Positions 49,852 through 62,404 of a stretch of DNA of 64,000 bases are shown here, one piece after another (positions within the stretch are counted from its first letter, which is position 1; every line of letters starts with the position of its first letter). The position numbers and the translations under genes are program-made. The notes below the pieces were generated by a model. It had not been told where the DNA came from. It saw only the letters and a list, made by a program, of their open reading frames with translations, and ran no database searches. Source of the stretch: Caprimulgus europaeus (Eukaryota; Chordata; Aves; Caprimulgiformes; Caprimulgidae); contig OU015524.1 of assembly GCA_907165065.1 (NCBI GenBank), forward strand, positions 54,229,295 through 54,293,294, in the 5' to 3' direction.

Positions 49852-52666
49852 ATCTTTGAAGGCAGAACATGGGCGTCTGTCACAATATTGCAAGGCATTT
49901 TGACAAAGCATGGCATTTCAAAATGCTTATCTCTTGTTACTCCCTACTGAAATGGGTGTGTTCTTTGCAACCTAAGATGGTGTGACGGGACTCCAAGTTG
50001 ACTAGAACATTGAGGCAGATCTGCCAAACTCCTTTTTTCTTAAACTGGGCACTCCCAAGGCTGCAAAACAGCTTTTAAACTCAAACCCAAGTTTTATTTT
50101 AACAGAAGCTACATCCCATAGCCTTTAAAACAGATAATACTTAGAGTGAGACAAAAACAGAAATAAAAGCATTTGGAAACTGAATTCCTTCTTGCCCACT
50201 ATGTCCTGGCAGGAAAGGTCCTTTTTTTCAGGCTTCCTCTCAGTTCAGCAGCTCAGGAACTTCCTGTACTGCAACAAAATCTCCTCTGAGAAGATCTTCT
50301 TTGAAATTCTAGGAAATATCTTGCACCCCATCGCTGAGGCCTGGCTGTGCGTCTGCTCTTCTGAGCAGTTTGCCAGTCTCTGCTCTGTGCTTGCTCAGTT
50401 CTCCTCACACCCACAGCATGAGTCCTCACACATTGTACTCAGTGACGAAGTATTTTGATTGCTATTTAATTGTATTCTTAGATTATACAGTATCTAAAAA
50501 ACTCACCTGAAAAATGCAAGAGGCTGATAAGAGGGGAACCATCTGGCGGGGGAGCTTGGAGGATATAAACTGTCAAAGGAAGTTTATTTTAAGACCAACT
50601 TGGCACTGAGCGTATGTGGTGAAAGAACACCATGTAAAGAGAGGTCTCTGGCCAAGTTTTTAGGGTTGCTTTCTTGGTTGTTTTTTTTTTTTTCTTTAGC
50701 TTTAATGCTTAATACCATATAAATTGCTCATGGCATGATGGAAGAACTGGCCCATAGAGGAGGTTGCTGTCGTTGCCAGAGAAGGACACAATAATGAAGA
50801 TCTTTAGGAAGGGCTATAAGGGACAGAGTAAGAAAAGCTACAAGAGGTAGAGAAGCATCAAGCACCAGCAGAAAGAGAAACTGAAATGGAGAGATTATTT
50901 TACCATATAATAAGGTATTGTTTTGCAGTAATGTTGTAAATACCATAAGAAATTTCAGTTTATATGGTACATAGACTCTTCTAGAAGTGTAAGTTGCATG
51001 TAAGAAAGAAATTATCTGGTAAATATAAGCTAACATAAGAAAGTAGCTTTGCTCACAGGTATTTTTTCTTTTTAATGGAAAACTGCAAGAGGCATACAGA
51101 GGTTTTTAAAAAACTTGGTTCATTCAGTTTAATGCCATGTAATGCCACTGGTGGTCATAAGGATGTTCTAGCCCCTAGTTTTGGCTCTTACCTATTTTCA
51201 ATCTGGAATTGTGAAACTAAACTATCAAAGGGTCTAACAGTACCTATTTAAAGCAATGGTTCCCAGGTGGACAGAGAGAGAAAACTACACAAACACTTTT
51301 CTTTTGTTTTTAAAAGGACTGTGTACATAGAAAATGGTGCAGATGTTTTGGTCTTTCCACTCCAAGTCACAAACAGCCGTGCAAAGGAGAAGCCAGGCCT
51401 ACCCTTAAGTCCACTGGCGATGACAGATCTGTGGCTGCACAGCTCACCAGAATAGATGCCACACTACCGGTGCTTGTGGTGGTAAGACAAAGACTGGTCA
51501 GGCCAGGGAGATGGTGGGTTCTGGGCAGTTCATACTGGGAGGAAGATCTGAGTGTGAGGGGAGAGCATGTTGCCCAGCTGCTAGTCACAGCCGCAGGTTG
51601 GAGTCCCAGAAAGGGCAGCGTCAGGCGGCAGGTATGTGCGTCGGAAGCTCAGAGAGCTATTCCTTAATGAGTCTGTAGCGTGCCAGTCTTTAGGTTGGCA
51701 TGAGTCAACCATTTGGTTTTTAATCTCTTTGTCTGCAATGCATAGTGACTATTCATGAGAGGATTACTCTGAAGTGCCCTGAAACTAAATGGCATGTTTA
51801 GGATCTCGTAACTACATGAATGAAAGTCAAAGGCAAGCTTGGATAGTACCAGGAAGATGCAGCCTTGTTCATGTTTTCCAAAAAGAAACTTAAAAAATCT
51901 AATAGTGTCACACTCTTACAGACATTTACCCAAATGCATAATGCAACATCAGCTGTAAAAATTCATTTGCTGTTTCTAGTACGTAAGCGAAATACCTCAC
52001 ATGGGTGTCACCTTGTTCTTATGGCTCAAGAAGTCAAGCAATGGGAGCAGGTGATCACATCAGCTGAGAAAGTAGTATCTTCTGCAAAACTAATTTTTTA
52101 AAATGTTCTAAACAAGCATGTGCCTGCCTGGATTTACCCTGTAAGATCATATAATACCCATCTGTGCAACTATAGGGTTACTGCTTTCTAAAATGAGATT
52201 GCTGTAAAGGTGAAGCTTTATGTAGATACAAGTACTTCAGACTTACCCTCATCTCCAGAGCACATTTTGCAATGCTTCACAGTTGAAGTTACACCTACAT
52301 GTTCAACAAAACAAGATCCCTTCTGCTGGACCTGTGGGGAATGAGGGCATGGCAGCCAACTACCAGCCTAAAGAAAGAGGAAAATGAGTCACAGTCATTA
52401 AATAGGTCACTTCCACTTTGTGTAAAAGTGCTCTTCTAGTAGTCAGGTTAGTATCTGAAATAAGGAATTATCTGGGCTCAAGTTTCCTTTTGTGCTTACT
52501 GTTTCTGCTCCACATAAGTGGGGAAAAGTAAGGAAAAAAATGTCTCTATTAAAATTGGTGTTTTCAGCTGATGAATATATGATTGTGGATTCTAGTGAAA
52601 TTACTCTAACTCCCACTGATTGAACATGTGGTTTAGTTTTGTTTCATGCATCTATGTAGCTTCTTT

Positions 52667-52682
52667 AAAAAAAAAAAAAAAA
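52667..52682. repeat. A16 homopolymer
   Basis: An uninterrupted run of 16 A followed by A-rich GCAAACAAAAAAC. Possibly the tail of an unrecognised plus-strand retroposon. Confidence 0.85.
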
Positions 52683-55600
52683 GCAAACAAAAAACCCTCC
52701 GTAGCAGCTGCATTGGCTTCTGCTAATATTTGCTTCCCTTACAGAAAAGCCTAAGCAGTTCAGCAAAATATTTAAACCCTTTCTTTGTTTTTATTTCAAA
52801 TCATGTCATTGAAACTTGAGTTTCTGCTTGAAGATGGAACACAATCTTATCTGTAGTGAGTGGGAGGTTGCAGTATTAGATCTTCTTTCCGGAAGACTTT
52901 TTGGCCCCAAACAGAGGGTCAAAGCATTTTAGCCATCAAACCCCCCAGACAAGGGGTTTTACAGCATTTGAAGATTTAGAGATAACAATGTTGTTTCCAG
53001 GAAATTTCTCAAAGAAGAGGGAGGGGTATTATTATTGTTGCTGGTTTTTTGTAGCAGATAGATCGCTGTCTGGAGACACTCTCCTTGCTTGAAAATTGAT
53101 TACGGTTCAGTTTTGAAAAGTGGGTGTTTTCTCTGCTTTTAGTTACCATATTAGGTTTTCATAAGAAAGAAAAAAAAAAAAAACTAAAACAAAAAACCTC
53201 CTCGTTTCTCATGTTCCTTTTACTTCCCTGAGAGCTCTGTATCACAATGGCTTACTGAATGTGAAGCAAGCTGCTGCTTCATTTTTTTCCTCCCCCTCTA
53301 GGAAACAGTTGCTTTAGGACTGATTCTGGTAACCTGATACCACTTGATGTATTTTTGCTGGAATATGGAGCCTACATAAATTGCACCATAAGCAAATTTC
53401 TTTATAATGGAAGGATCGGGAAGCTGCAGCTTGGCAGGCCATTTCATTGGTGTGGGTTTTTTAAGGTGGATTTTCCAGACACTTTTTAACAGATGGTATT
53501 GGAGACTTTTGCAAAGGGTATTATGAATATGCGGTTGTCAGTGTTTGTACAGAGCATCCCATCTGTACACAAAATGCTCTACATTCAGAAAAGACCTTAC
53601 CTGCCTGGCAGATGCAACTTGAAAGAAAACTTGCTGTTATTTGCTATTCCCAAGGTGCCTAATTATTTATTATCAGCTTTACAGGAGCCCAGAGGCCCTT
53701 GCTGAAATCAAGTCAAATCTTTACACAGTCTCAAATACTGATGAAAATTTAGTCTCCTCTCCCACAGAGATGAACTGACAAAAAATCTACAAAAAGTAGT
53801 AAAAAACTTATGCATTTCACTAAACCAAAACAACCTTCCTTTCTGACTGGGACACAGGAGTTGATATAGGGACTTATTTAGATATAGGATGGGCATATGT
53901 AGGTGACTCCAGTGTGGTATGATTTAATTAGGGGCTCTTCCAGTGCTGGCCCCAAAAAGGAGCTGGAGCAGAGCTTCAAGCAGGAGAGTTTCCTCCCAGC
54001 TGAGCAAAAGCTCTTGTGGACTATGGCTCGAATAAGATCAAGTAAACCAGCTGGATCTGCTGCACGCAGAGTGCATCCCAGGACTCCCCTTCCGTTTGAG
54101 CGTGTTGTTCCTTCCCAGTAAGCTGAGCCCGCGCTCCAAAAATTTTTCTTTTAAATTGTTTGCATTGGAAGTAATGTTTATTAAAGGAGCCAGAGGGAGC
54201 CTGAAATCCTTTGGGCATCCCCAGGGCATATATAGCAAGTGTAGCTGCGAGAGAAACTTTCCTATGCTGCCCTGCCAGCAGATATTTGGATCTTGCAGGT
54301 CTTCACCTCTGAGGGAAAAGGAGAAGTAAAGCTTCAAGGCATCTTTATTTCCTTACTTGCCCTGGAGACACTGTGAACGAGGGTGCTGGATGAACCAACC
54401 AGGTGCCTATAGCACTAGTGCCGAAGCTGCTAACCAAACTCACCCAGGTGACAAGGCAGCGTGTAGGCACAGCAGTACTGGCCACAGGTCCCCATGGTCA
54501 CTGGCTGTGCTTCAGCCAGTGAGAATCTTCCTGGCCTCTTCTGGTGTCCTGACACACTCGGCCCCCAGCACCTCCTGCACTGTGAGGGGCTGGCACTGTC
54601 TGTCCCAACACGTTAGCAGTAGCGTGTCCTTTGCCTCAGGCCTTTCCAGGGTGCCTCGCTGCTGATGCCTTTGCTAGGATTTCCTGACAACTCTGAGGAA
54701 AACAATTCCTCATAAGGCAAAGACTTACTCCTGCTATCAGCAGGAGCTGCCATCCCTTCCTGCATTCAAACCACGGAGTGGGAGACCCTGGTCAGTGACT
54801 TTGACATGGGAAGCGCTTTCCAGAGAGTTTAAAACTTGCAGTGTTTGCCTGGCGTGGGCTGAGGTCCTGGGGAATGCAGACTGTGCAATCTCTGTCACCA
54901 CATTGCCTGGATGGGAGAGCTCCGTTACAGCCTGTTAAAGCTCCCAGATCATCCAGACTTGAACATGTTGTCATTACAGTATTATCTGTCCCCAAGACAT
55001 TGCAGAGTAGTGCACCTTCCGCCAGCTCTTCCTCTTGCTACAGCAGGCAAACGTGTGTTACATGTGGCTGAGCTGTTTGTCAGGCTGTGCTGCACAGAAA
55101 CTTCTCCTGATAAGGTCAGTCCTCATGCCCTGCCCAGAAATGGAGCCTAGCCCTCCAGAAGGAAGGAAAGAAGGAGATTCCCACCTTATTCCTTCCACTG
55201 GAAAGAATGCTGCCCAGTGATCAGACTGAAGTAAACAGGAGATAGGAGTCTGGAATGCAACTCTTGCCTTATCAGCTGCTGGCCCCTGCCTCAGGAACCC
55301 TTTGTCATCGTGTAGCATTCATTATGGGCTTACCAAGCATCAGAAAGGCTTCTGGGTTTTGGGCTTCTGCTGCTAAATAACTTGTGTGATGATGGATGAG
55401 TACTTTCAACTTAAGGCACATCGCTTCATTAATCTCCAAAACTTTTAACAGGAATTTCACTAGGCTCTGTGGAAACTAAATGTTCATAAACTGCTTTGAG
55501 TGCCTTTCCTCAAAGGCTATGAAGACACAAAACATATCTTCTTGTTATGTGCAAACAGTGTAATAACCATAACTCCAGGTTATAATTCCACAGACAAGTG

Positions 55601-56599
55601 GTAAAGACCAGCTCAAATTCACACTGTTCAGGGTTTGTCTGCCCTGGAGCAGGGTGGCTGCATCCATGCTGTGCTGCTGCCTTTGGCCTGGGTTTCCCCT
55701 AGGTCCTGTGTAGCGTAATTGTGGCTGGGAGACTTAGATTTTCTTTTATGCGTAACTTTTTTGAGTTCAAGACTCTGAAACAACCCGATCTCCTAACAAA
55801 TTACCCAGTGAGAAAGTCCTTCAAAAACAGTCTCAGAGGCTCCTGTTCAAAGTAATGGTTACAAGAAACTGTCATGCATCTTCACGTTATAATTATGATA
55901 ATTAGGTCCTATCCATTAGTCTTATGCTTTAACTATTAAAAAATGAGGTATAGCTTTAAAAAGCCCTTTTTAAAATGTAAGTTTAGAATAGGTGGCAACC
56001 TTGTTTCCCTAGGCAAAAGACCATCTCTGCTAAGGAGGATCTGGTCTGTGCCTGCAAGAGGGATTTCCCCAGCCCTCAGACACTGACACTTTGCATACAC
56101 CTCCAGCTTTGGGGGTTGCCTCAGGTCATCTCAGCTTGCAGGTCTCCATAGCCACTACTTCTGGGATTATTTTTTTAATATTTCATCTGTATTTTCATAA
56201 TGTGTAACAAAGAGGGGGGTGGTTTTTGAAACCAATTTTCCAGATCATGTTCATTTGTCTCCCAAATTCTTAAGTAGCTGTGGCTGAGATCACACTTCTT
56301 CCCTTACAAATCCTTTACCCTCTACAAGGGCCAAAACCTAGATGTGAGGCAAGAGGCATAATGGAGGGCTGACATGTGTCATTTCACTGTAGCTGTGCAG
56401 AAAGTCAAGTGCTGCAAACAGGTATTAGGGAAGCAGCACAGCTCTAAAGGGGCATGTGGTGAAGGAGCCAGGGAGGTAACACACCTAGTGCAGAGATACA
56501 AGCTTATGCCAGGAAACCCCTTCAGCCACAGGAATTCCCAAAGATCCATTAGATGTGAAGATCTGTTGTGTTTGTGCTCTAATAAAAGAAGGAAATTCT

Positions 56600-57068
56600 C
56601 GTGTCCATAGAAGGGCAATACAGCTGGCGAAGGGTCTGGATCACAAGTCTGATGGGGAGCAGCCGAGGCAACTGGGGTTGTTTAACCTGGAGAAAAGGAG
56701 GCTGAGGGGAGATCTTACCACTCTCTACAACTACCTGAAAGGAGGGTGTAGTGAGGTGGGGGTTGGTCTCTTCTCCTAAGTAACAAGTGATAGGTTGAGA
56801 GGAAACAGCCTCAAGCTGTGCCAGAGGAAGTTTAGCTTGGATATTAGGAAGAATGTCTTTACTGAAAGGGTTATCAGGTATTGGAAGGGGCTGCCCAGGG
56901 CAATGGTGGAGTCCCCATCCCTAGAGATATTTAAGAGTCATCTAGACATAGTGCTTAGGGACATGGTTTAGTTATGGCTCAGGAGACCTGTCAGTGTCAG
57001 GTTAACAATTGGACTTGATGATCTTATAGGTCTTTTCCAATGGAGGCAATACTGTGATTCTGTGAAAT
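56600..57068 (+). mobile_element. CR1 LINE 3' end, plus strand (best-preserved copy)
   Basis: This is a classic avian CR1 3' segment. The frame starting near 56600 still encodes the conserved ORF2 C-terminal sequence [20 protein letters not shown] and its continuation to a stop near 56779. After it come the 'ggatattaggaagaatgtct' and 'aaggggctgcccagggcaatgg' blocks. The final 'ttggacttgatgatctta' is followed by 'tgtgattctgtgaaat', the terminal short repeat. It is 5'-truncated and ends at about 57068. Confidence 0.92.
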
Positions 57069-58059
57069 TAATTAGGATGCATTTTGCTTAATTGAATTAT
57101 ATTCTTTCCTAGAATTTTACTGTTAATTTTGGTTAAGGTTTTGGGTTTACTGCCTTGGTCTATGTCTCTTGTTACAAATTTAATATTTCCTTTTTCATTT
57201 TTGTAACCTTCTTTCTTAGTGCGCAGAAATCTGAGTAAGAGTTAAGTTATTCCATAGGGGCACACAAAGGAAAGGCAAGGACAGAATAGAACTAGAAAGA
57301 GTGCTTTGGTAGAAAACATGGTATGTCTAACAATGTATAACTGGCAACAGGAAATTGGTCATGTGGGACTTTTCTGAAGAAGATCTTCCAAACAAGGTTC
57401 ATAAGCAAGCAGAATAGTCACCTAAGAGTGCCTTGAACGTATGTGCCAGTGATAGCGTGACATGAAAGCATTCAAAGAGAGTGAAGTCCATGACTACTAG
57501 TTCAACTGGTCAGTTCCAAATAAATAAATTATTACTGTTCTTGTTTGACATTGCGCGGAACAGGTATCTAACACTAAAGTTTTAAAAATACAGAATAAAA
57601 AGTGCATCACCATGATACAGATCCCATAACTCTAAGGTGGTGCTGAAATTATACATTATTTGGCTATGATAACATGTCCAGGTGTTACCTGTTTCAGATG
57701 GAAAATGTTTTGTGGAAAACTAACTGAGCAATGTTCATCAGAATGTACTTGACATTTTCTGTCCTATCAATAAAACATCAGTAAAGATATTCAAACACCA
57801 GGTTACTTTCCAGAGAAAATAAACAGTACGGTGTTCATGGTAGACTATGTAATGTGTTGTGCAGTCTGTGCTGCTACAAAACAAAGCAATTTCTTCTGAT
57901 TTGGGGATGTCAGTGAGAGATCAGTGTTGCTTTCTTAGCAAGGGGCTTGTGTGTTTTTCAGATTGAGAGAGAATTAAAAGACAAGATGCATGCGTGTGTA
58001 CATCAGAAATGCATGTAAAATTTGTTCTTTCTCATTCCATGTTTTCAGGATTAAGTCTC

Positions 58060-58955
58060 TCATGTACAGAGGGCACTGAAAGATGGGGGTAAACTGGCAG
58101 ATGAAATTCAGAGATGAGAAATACAAACCAAGGGAACACAGGGAAGGAGAAACTGTGTTACCTATGCAGAATTCTAGGTACTAAATTACTTACTGCTGCT
58201 TAGGAAGGGGGCCTTGGAGTCACTGTGGCTAATTCTCTGAAAATGGTCGCGTTAGACTCAGAAACTAAGAAAGGAAAGAAGAGTGAAAGAGAAAACATCA
58301 TTGGTTTTCCATGTAAATTTATCATCCATCTACACTATACTTATTGCAGGCAGTTCTGTTCCCATCTCAGAAAGAGCTGGTCAGATGAGAGAAAGGTCAG
58401 GAAAAAGAGACAAGATGCTCAGAGGTATGGAATGTGAGGAGAAAGTAAAGAGTTTGCTGAGTTTTAGCCTGAAAAAAGAGGTAACTGTGAAGAGTGGCCA
58501 TAGTTATAAAAAAAAGAAGGCAGAGGAGAAGATACATAGGAAGCACTTTTTTATTACATCTTATATCAGAAAAACTAGGTGTCATCTGAATGATCAGGCA
58601 TCAGGTTTAAGTCAGTACACACAGAGAACAATTATGTTGTACAATTCATTACCACAGAATGCAATAGTGGCCAAAAGAATAAATTAACTCATAAGAAAAC
58701 ATTAGGCAAATTATAGGGAATAGCTCAATCAAGACCTATTAATGCAACAATCCAGATATCATCTCATGGTCCAGAAATCCCCTGACTGCGGATTGCTGGA
58801 AGCTAGAAAGGTGTATTAGAGAAAGTATCACTCTGTCCGTACTACTTCTGCTCTGTCTCTGAGCATCTGCTATGGTCCGTGATAAGAAACAGGGTACTGG
58901 ATCGGACCAGCTGGTACAGACGCTCAGTCTGTCCAAGCTCGCACTGATTATGAGA
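58060..58955 (+). mobile_element. Very old CR1 LINE relic, plus strand, nearly 0.9 kb
   Basis: Blocks in order include 'gggccttggagtcactgtgg' with 'ctaattctctgaaaatggtc' (ORF2 'GVTVASSLKM'-like), 'aaaaactaggtgtcatctga', 'acaattcattaccacagaat' ('LYNSLPQN' in the frame), and the 3' end 'agaaacagggtactggatcg' with 'gaccagctggtacaga'. These match the 3' kilobase of turtle-like CR1. The plus frame 58283-58687 (134 codons) is a surviving fragment of this element, frameshifted relative to the intact protein, not a host gene. Confidence 0.65.
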
Positions 58956-60097
58956 GCTAAGTAACACTCCACAATGCAGTCAGAAAGTGAATGCCACTTA
59001 TAAGAATTAGGTTTTCCAAATAATCATCAGGCCTTAACATTGCATTAAGTTGGCCAGAAATGTCAGGAAAAATAAAATTAAACACAGAAGCACGTGTCAT
59101 GTTTTTTAAAGTCTTTAGAAATAATAGTAACCTCATTCAATCAACAGAAGAGTGATTCATTAGATACCTGTTTTCCTTACCAGGTTCTTTTTTTCCTTTG
59201 GGAATGCAGAACAAATATTAGAAACTAATCATCAGGGTCCTTAATTTACACCCACATTACAATGACATTATTTATAACAAGGAAAAGTTATTGCTGCACT
59301 CAAGGTGGGAACGTGAAACTTTTTAAAGCCAGTGACCTATTGCACGTCAGGAGCAAAAGCACTGCTCTAATAGAGCAGAGGCTGGCTGGTAGGTGGCCCT
59401 CACAGGGGTTTGCTGCAAGAAAAGCAGAAGAGTGGAAAACTAGTAGCTTTTGTTTCAATATATCAAAGCATTCCCTATTGCCATTTCAAGACAGGTGAAC
59501 TTTGGACAAATAACAATCCATTTGAGTTCCATATACACCTTGACAGCCAGAGTGCAAGTGCCCAGCAGGCACTGTCTTTCCAGGTACTCTGCATCAGAGC
59601 AAGGGCAGCGAATGTCAGCACCTGAGAGGATCATGGCATTTTTGTAAGGCCATGAAACAGCTGAGGACATATAGGTATTTGTATGTATTTGTACATATAC
59701 AAGAATATATGCTCAGACACTTGTGTATTCAAAAGTATTCAAATAGGTTGCAATTTTTTAGCAGAAATTGTGCAATTGGATCTGTGTGATGGTATTAAAA
59801 ATTATTCATTTTTGAGATTTCTTCAGCATTTCCATCATTTTTGTTAAACATTTTTAAAGAGTTCTCTTTGAATTCCTTCAAATTTGCATAAAATGGTTAG
59901 TTTCGGTAAATGAACATATCTGTGGATTGAGTACTTTTGCCTATGGTGTTGGAGAAACTTTTGGGTTTCTGTTGGTAAGTTTTCACTATGAGGATAAAAA
60001 AAGAGTCATTTTCTGCTGCAAAAGACTTCTTGCATACAAATTTTTTGCTAACTTTAATAAAAAGTCAAAGAAAATAAAACATTCAAGTCTCTTGGCT

Positions 60098-60116
60098 CTT
60101 GCCAGCTGCTGGCAAG
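60098..60116. repeat. Perfect short inverted repeat (8-bp arms, 3-base loop)
   Basis: The arms CTTGCCAG and CTGGCAAG are exact reverse complements around CTG, and the centre contains a CAGCTG E-box. It could be a dyad protein site or a chance hairpin. Confidence 0.6.
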
Positions 60117-60426
60117 TTTATTCCCTTATTTTTATTATTACCAACCATTTATTAGAACTGTAGTGGTGCCCAGAGCCTCCCCATGACGATCATAAATACA
60201 CTTTGCAGCATGATTTACACACAGAGGAGTTGATACCATTTCTCCCAGTAAGACCTGACCCTCCCAGCACACACTCAACTGACCTGGAGCCAGGCAGAGC
60301 AATCCAATAAAAGCGCATCCAAGCTTTGGGGTGTGTGTTGGGAATAAACACAACCAGGGAGGATTTTGAACTGCAGGTAAAGACAGTCTGGGGGACTCAG
60401 ATCTGCGTGCCATAGAGAGCAGCAGC

Positions 60427-60449
60427 AAACATCCATGTTCAGTCCATGA
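60427..60449 (+). repeat. Copy 1 of an exact 23-bp direct repeat
   Basis: The 23 bases starting AAACATCCATGTTCAGTCC are identical to 62382-62404, 1955 bases downstream in the same orientation. Homology stops abruptly on both sides. Such a match is not expected by chance in 64 kb. Confidence 0.8.
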
Positions 60450-61069
60450 CACACCTGCTGCACAGTCGAGTGTGATGTCCATTCCCCCAGGTGCTGATCA
60501 GCAGTGCCACCAGCTGCAAAGCTATCAAGGATGTATATGTTAGCAAAAAATCATGTTCCTCTTGCTAGGGAAACTGTGTGTATGAAGTGCTGATGTCACC
60601 CAAGACAGGAAAATTTTGGAGTTACCTGTCCTTTTCAGCCACAGAGGGAAATTAGTAATTTTTAATGTCCTTTTTAGAAGAGGAAGGGGCATTCCTCACA
60701 CAAAATAAAGGCTTTTGATCATCCCCTAGGAATGGCCAGGGGCTGGATTCTGGAGGAGGCTTATCCTGCACCTTCAGACTGGGTCTGGGGTGGGTAAGCA
60801 GTGCCCCAGCAGCCCAGCTGGGCGAACACTTTGGGACCTGGCAGCTGCAGGTGCTGAGTTTGATGGCCGTCTGACAGCATGTCCCCTCCTCTCCAAGGGA
60901 CAGGGCCTTGGATGGCAGGACAAGGTACACTCACCATGCTAGGAGCCCAGGTGCCTTTCTTCCCTGCTGAGGACTTCAGGAGGAGTCACCAAAGGAGAAG
61001 CATGGGGCCCTTGAATAAGGGAAAGAATTTGTGAAAGCAAGAACTCATCTGGATTTGAAGCCCAAACAC

Positions 61070-61084
61070 AAAAAAAAAAAAAAA
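61070..61084. repeat. A15 homopolymer
   Basis: A run of 15 A after CCCAAACAC in otherwise unique sequence. Confidence 0.85.
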
Positions 61085-62381
61085 GAAGAGGAGTTAGATA
61101 ACCAGTTACTACAGTGGGTAAAGTTTGGGAGGGCTTGGAAGGTTTTTAGAAAGAGAAAAGTGCATGATCTTGTATTATTTTGAGAGTGTGAAGAGCTTGA
61201 GAGAGGACTGATGAAATTTAGCGAAACGAGGGGAGACACCAGGTCCGCTGAGACTGGGAAAAGAGTTTTCCTCACCTACTCACTCCTTCTGTGTGAGACA
61301 GTTTAGTCACTCAGAGAGAAAATAATCTCAAATAGTACAGCAGAAATTAAATCTGTGTTTTTTGATAAATACACAGAGGTTGGGAGGAAGGGATTAAGAG
61401 GCTACAGACACCCTCTATTAGAAGACAGTGGCTAAAAACATGGAGTTGTCAAGTGGAAGGAATGCAGGTGGAAATGTTCCTGACTGAGTAGGACAGAGGG
61501 GATCAGTAGCTTTGCAGTAAAAGAAGTGCTAGGCAGGACTGGGAGGGCTCAGCTGGTAGCGCCTGAACCAACAACAAGGGGAGGAAGCCAGGAGTAAACC
61601 TGAAGTAGGAGAAAATGGAGGAGTAAAGAAACTAAGGCTGTGAGGGCGCTGGAGTGAGCTGTGCCTGTCGGGATGCGGTGGGAGTGTAGAGCTCACTTAG
61701 CTGGCCGGCTCCTGCTACAAATAAAAGTAATTCCCTTGACACTAATGGACTTGGTTTAATGTTCACTAGGTGAGGACAGAGAGGGGCTGAAAGAAGATGA
61801 TGATGATGCAAGAGAGAGCTCTGGAATATAAATCATCTCTAAACCTGCCGGACAATGTCTGACGTGGGCAGGACTGTGCAGTCAGGGACACCGACAGCAG
61901 GAGCATAACTCTGTGCCTGCTATGCTGGTGAGCCTGAAGGGAATGCAGTGAATTATTAACTCTAGTTTTATGTCAACAATGGCTTCATGTTAGTCCTATA
62001 ATGAATTAAACTGCTAATAACTCGTAAGAACAGTTTATGGCTTATTCCATGCAAATTAAGCCAACAATGAGTAAAATATAATCTGATATGCAATAAAAAT
62101 TTAAAAAAAGAGACACAGGGAGAGAATCATTGGCAAGCATGATTATGAGTCTTTAAATAATGTAGTAGTTGCAGAACAAGATGCAAATTAAGTCAAATGG
62201 ACAGTCTCATTGACAGAAAAGATCTATTTAACAGGTAGTAAAATCAGCAAACAAAACCATATTCTGCAGTGGACTCGGAGGATAATACAGAGACTAGGAG
62301 AGCAGTATTGCCTTGCTGTATATCAGATATTTTGTTTATAACATAGCCATGATTTCTGTGTCTTAGGGGGAAAAAAAAATA

Positions 62382-62404
62382 AAACATCCATGTTCAGTCC
62401 ATGA
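62382..62404 (+). repeat. Copy 2 of an exact 23-bp direct repeat
   Basis: Identical to 60427-60449. This copy follows a short poly-A (62371-62379) and then T-AAA, which could point to a retroposition junction, but no element is recognised. Confidence 0.8.

Larger units (their letters stand above)
49263..56599. other. Non-coding interval, no gene recognised
   Basis: Unique sequence with simple repeats (poly-purine 49793-49851, T13 at 50681, A16 at 52667, A14 at 53170). Short open frames up to about 100 codons (for example 54357-54665 plus) lack protein features. A splice-like acceptor at about 53301 (ctccccctctag) and a donor-like site about 28 bases later are too close to trust. Confidence 0.5.

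Noticed and set aside
53290..53330. Micro-exon between ctccccctctag and a GTAACC donor-like site
   Set aside because: Only about 28 bases long with a weak donor; such pairs occur often by chance.
58283..58687. Plus-strand 134-codon frame as a host gene
   Set aside because: It lies inside a CR1 relic, and pieces of it (LYNSLPQN) match the CR1 ORF2 C-terminal region.
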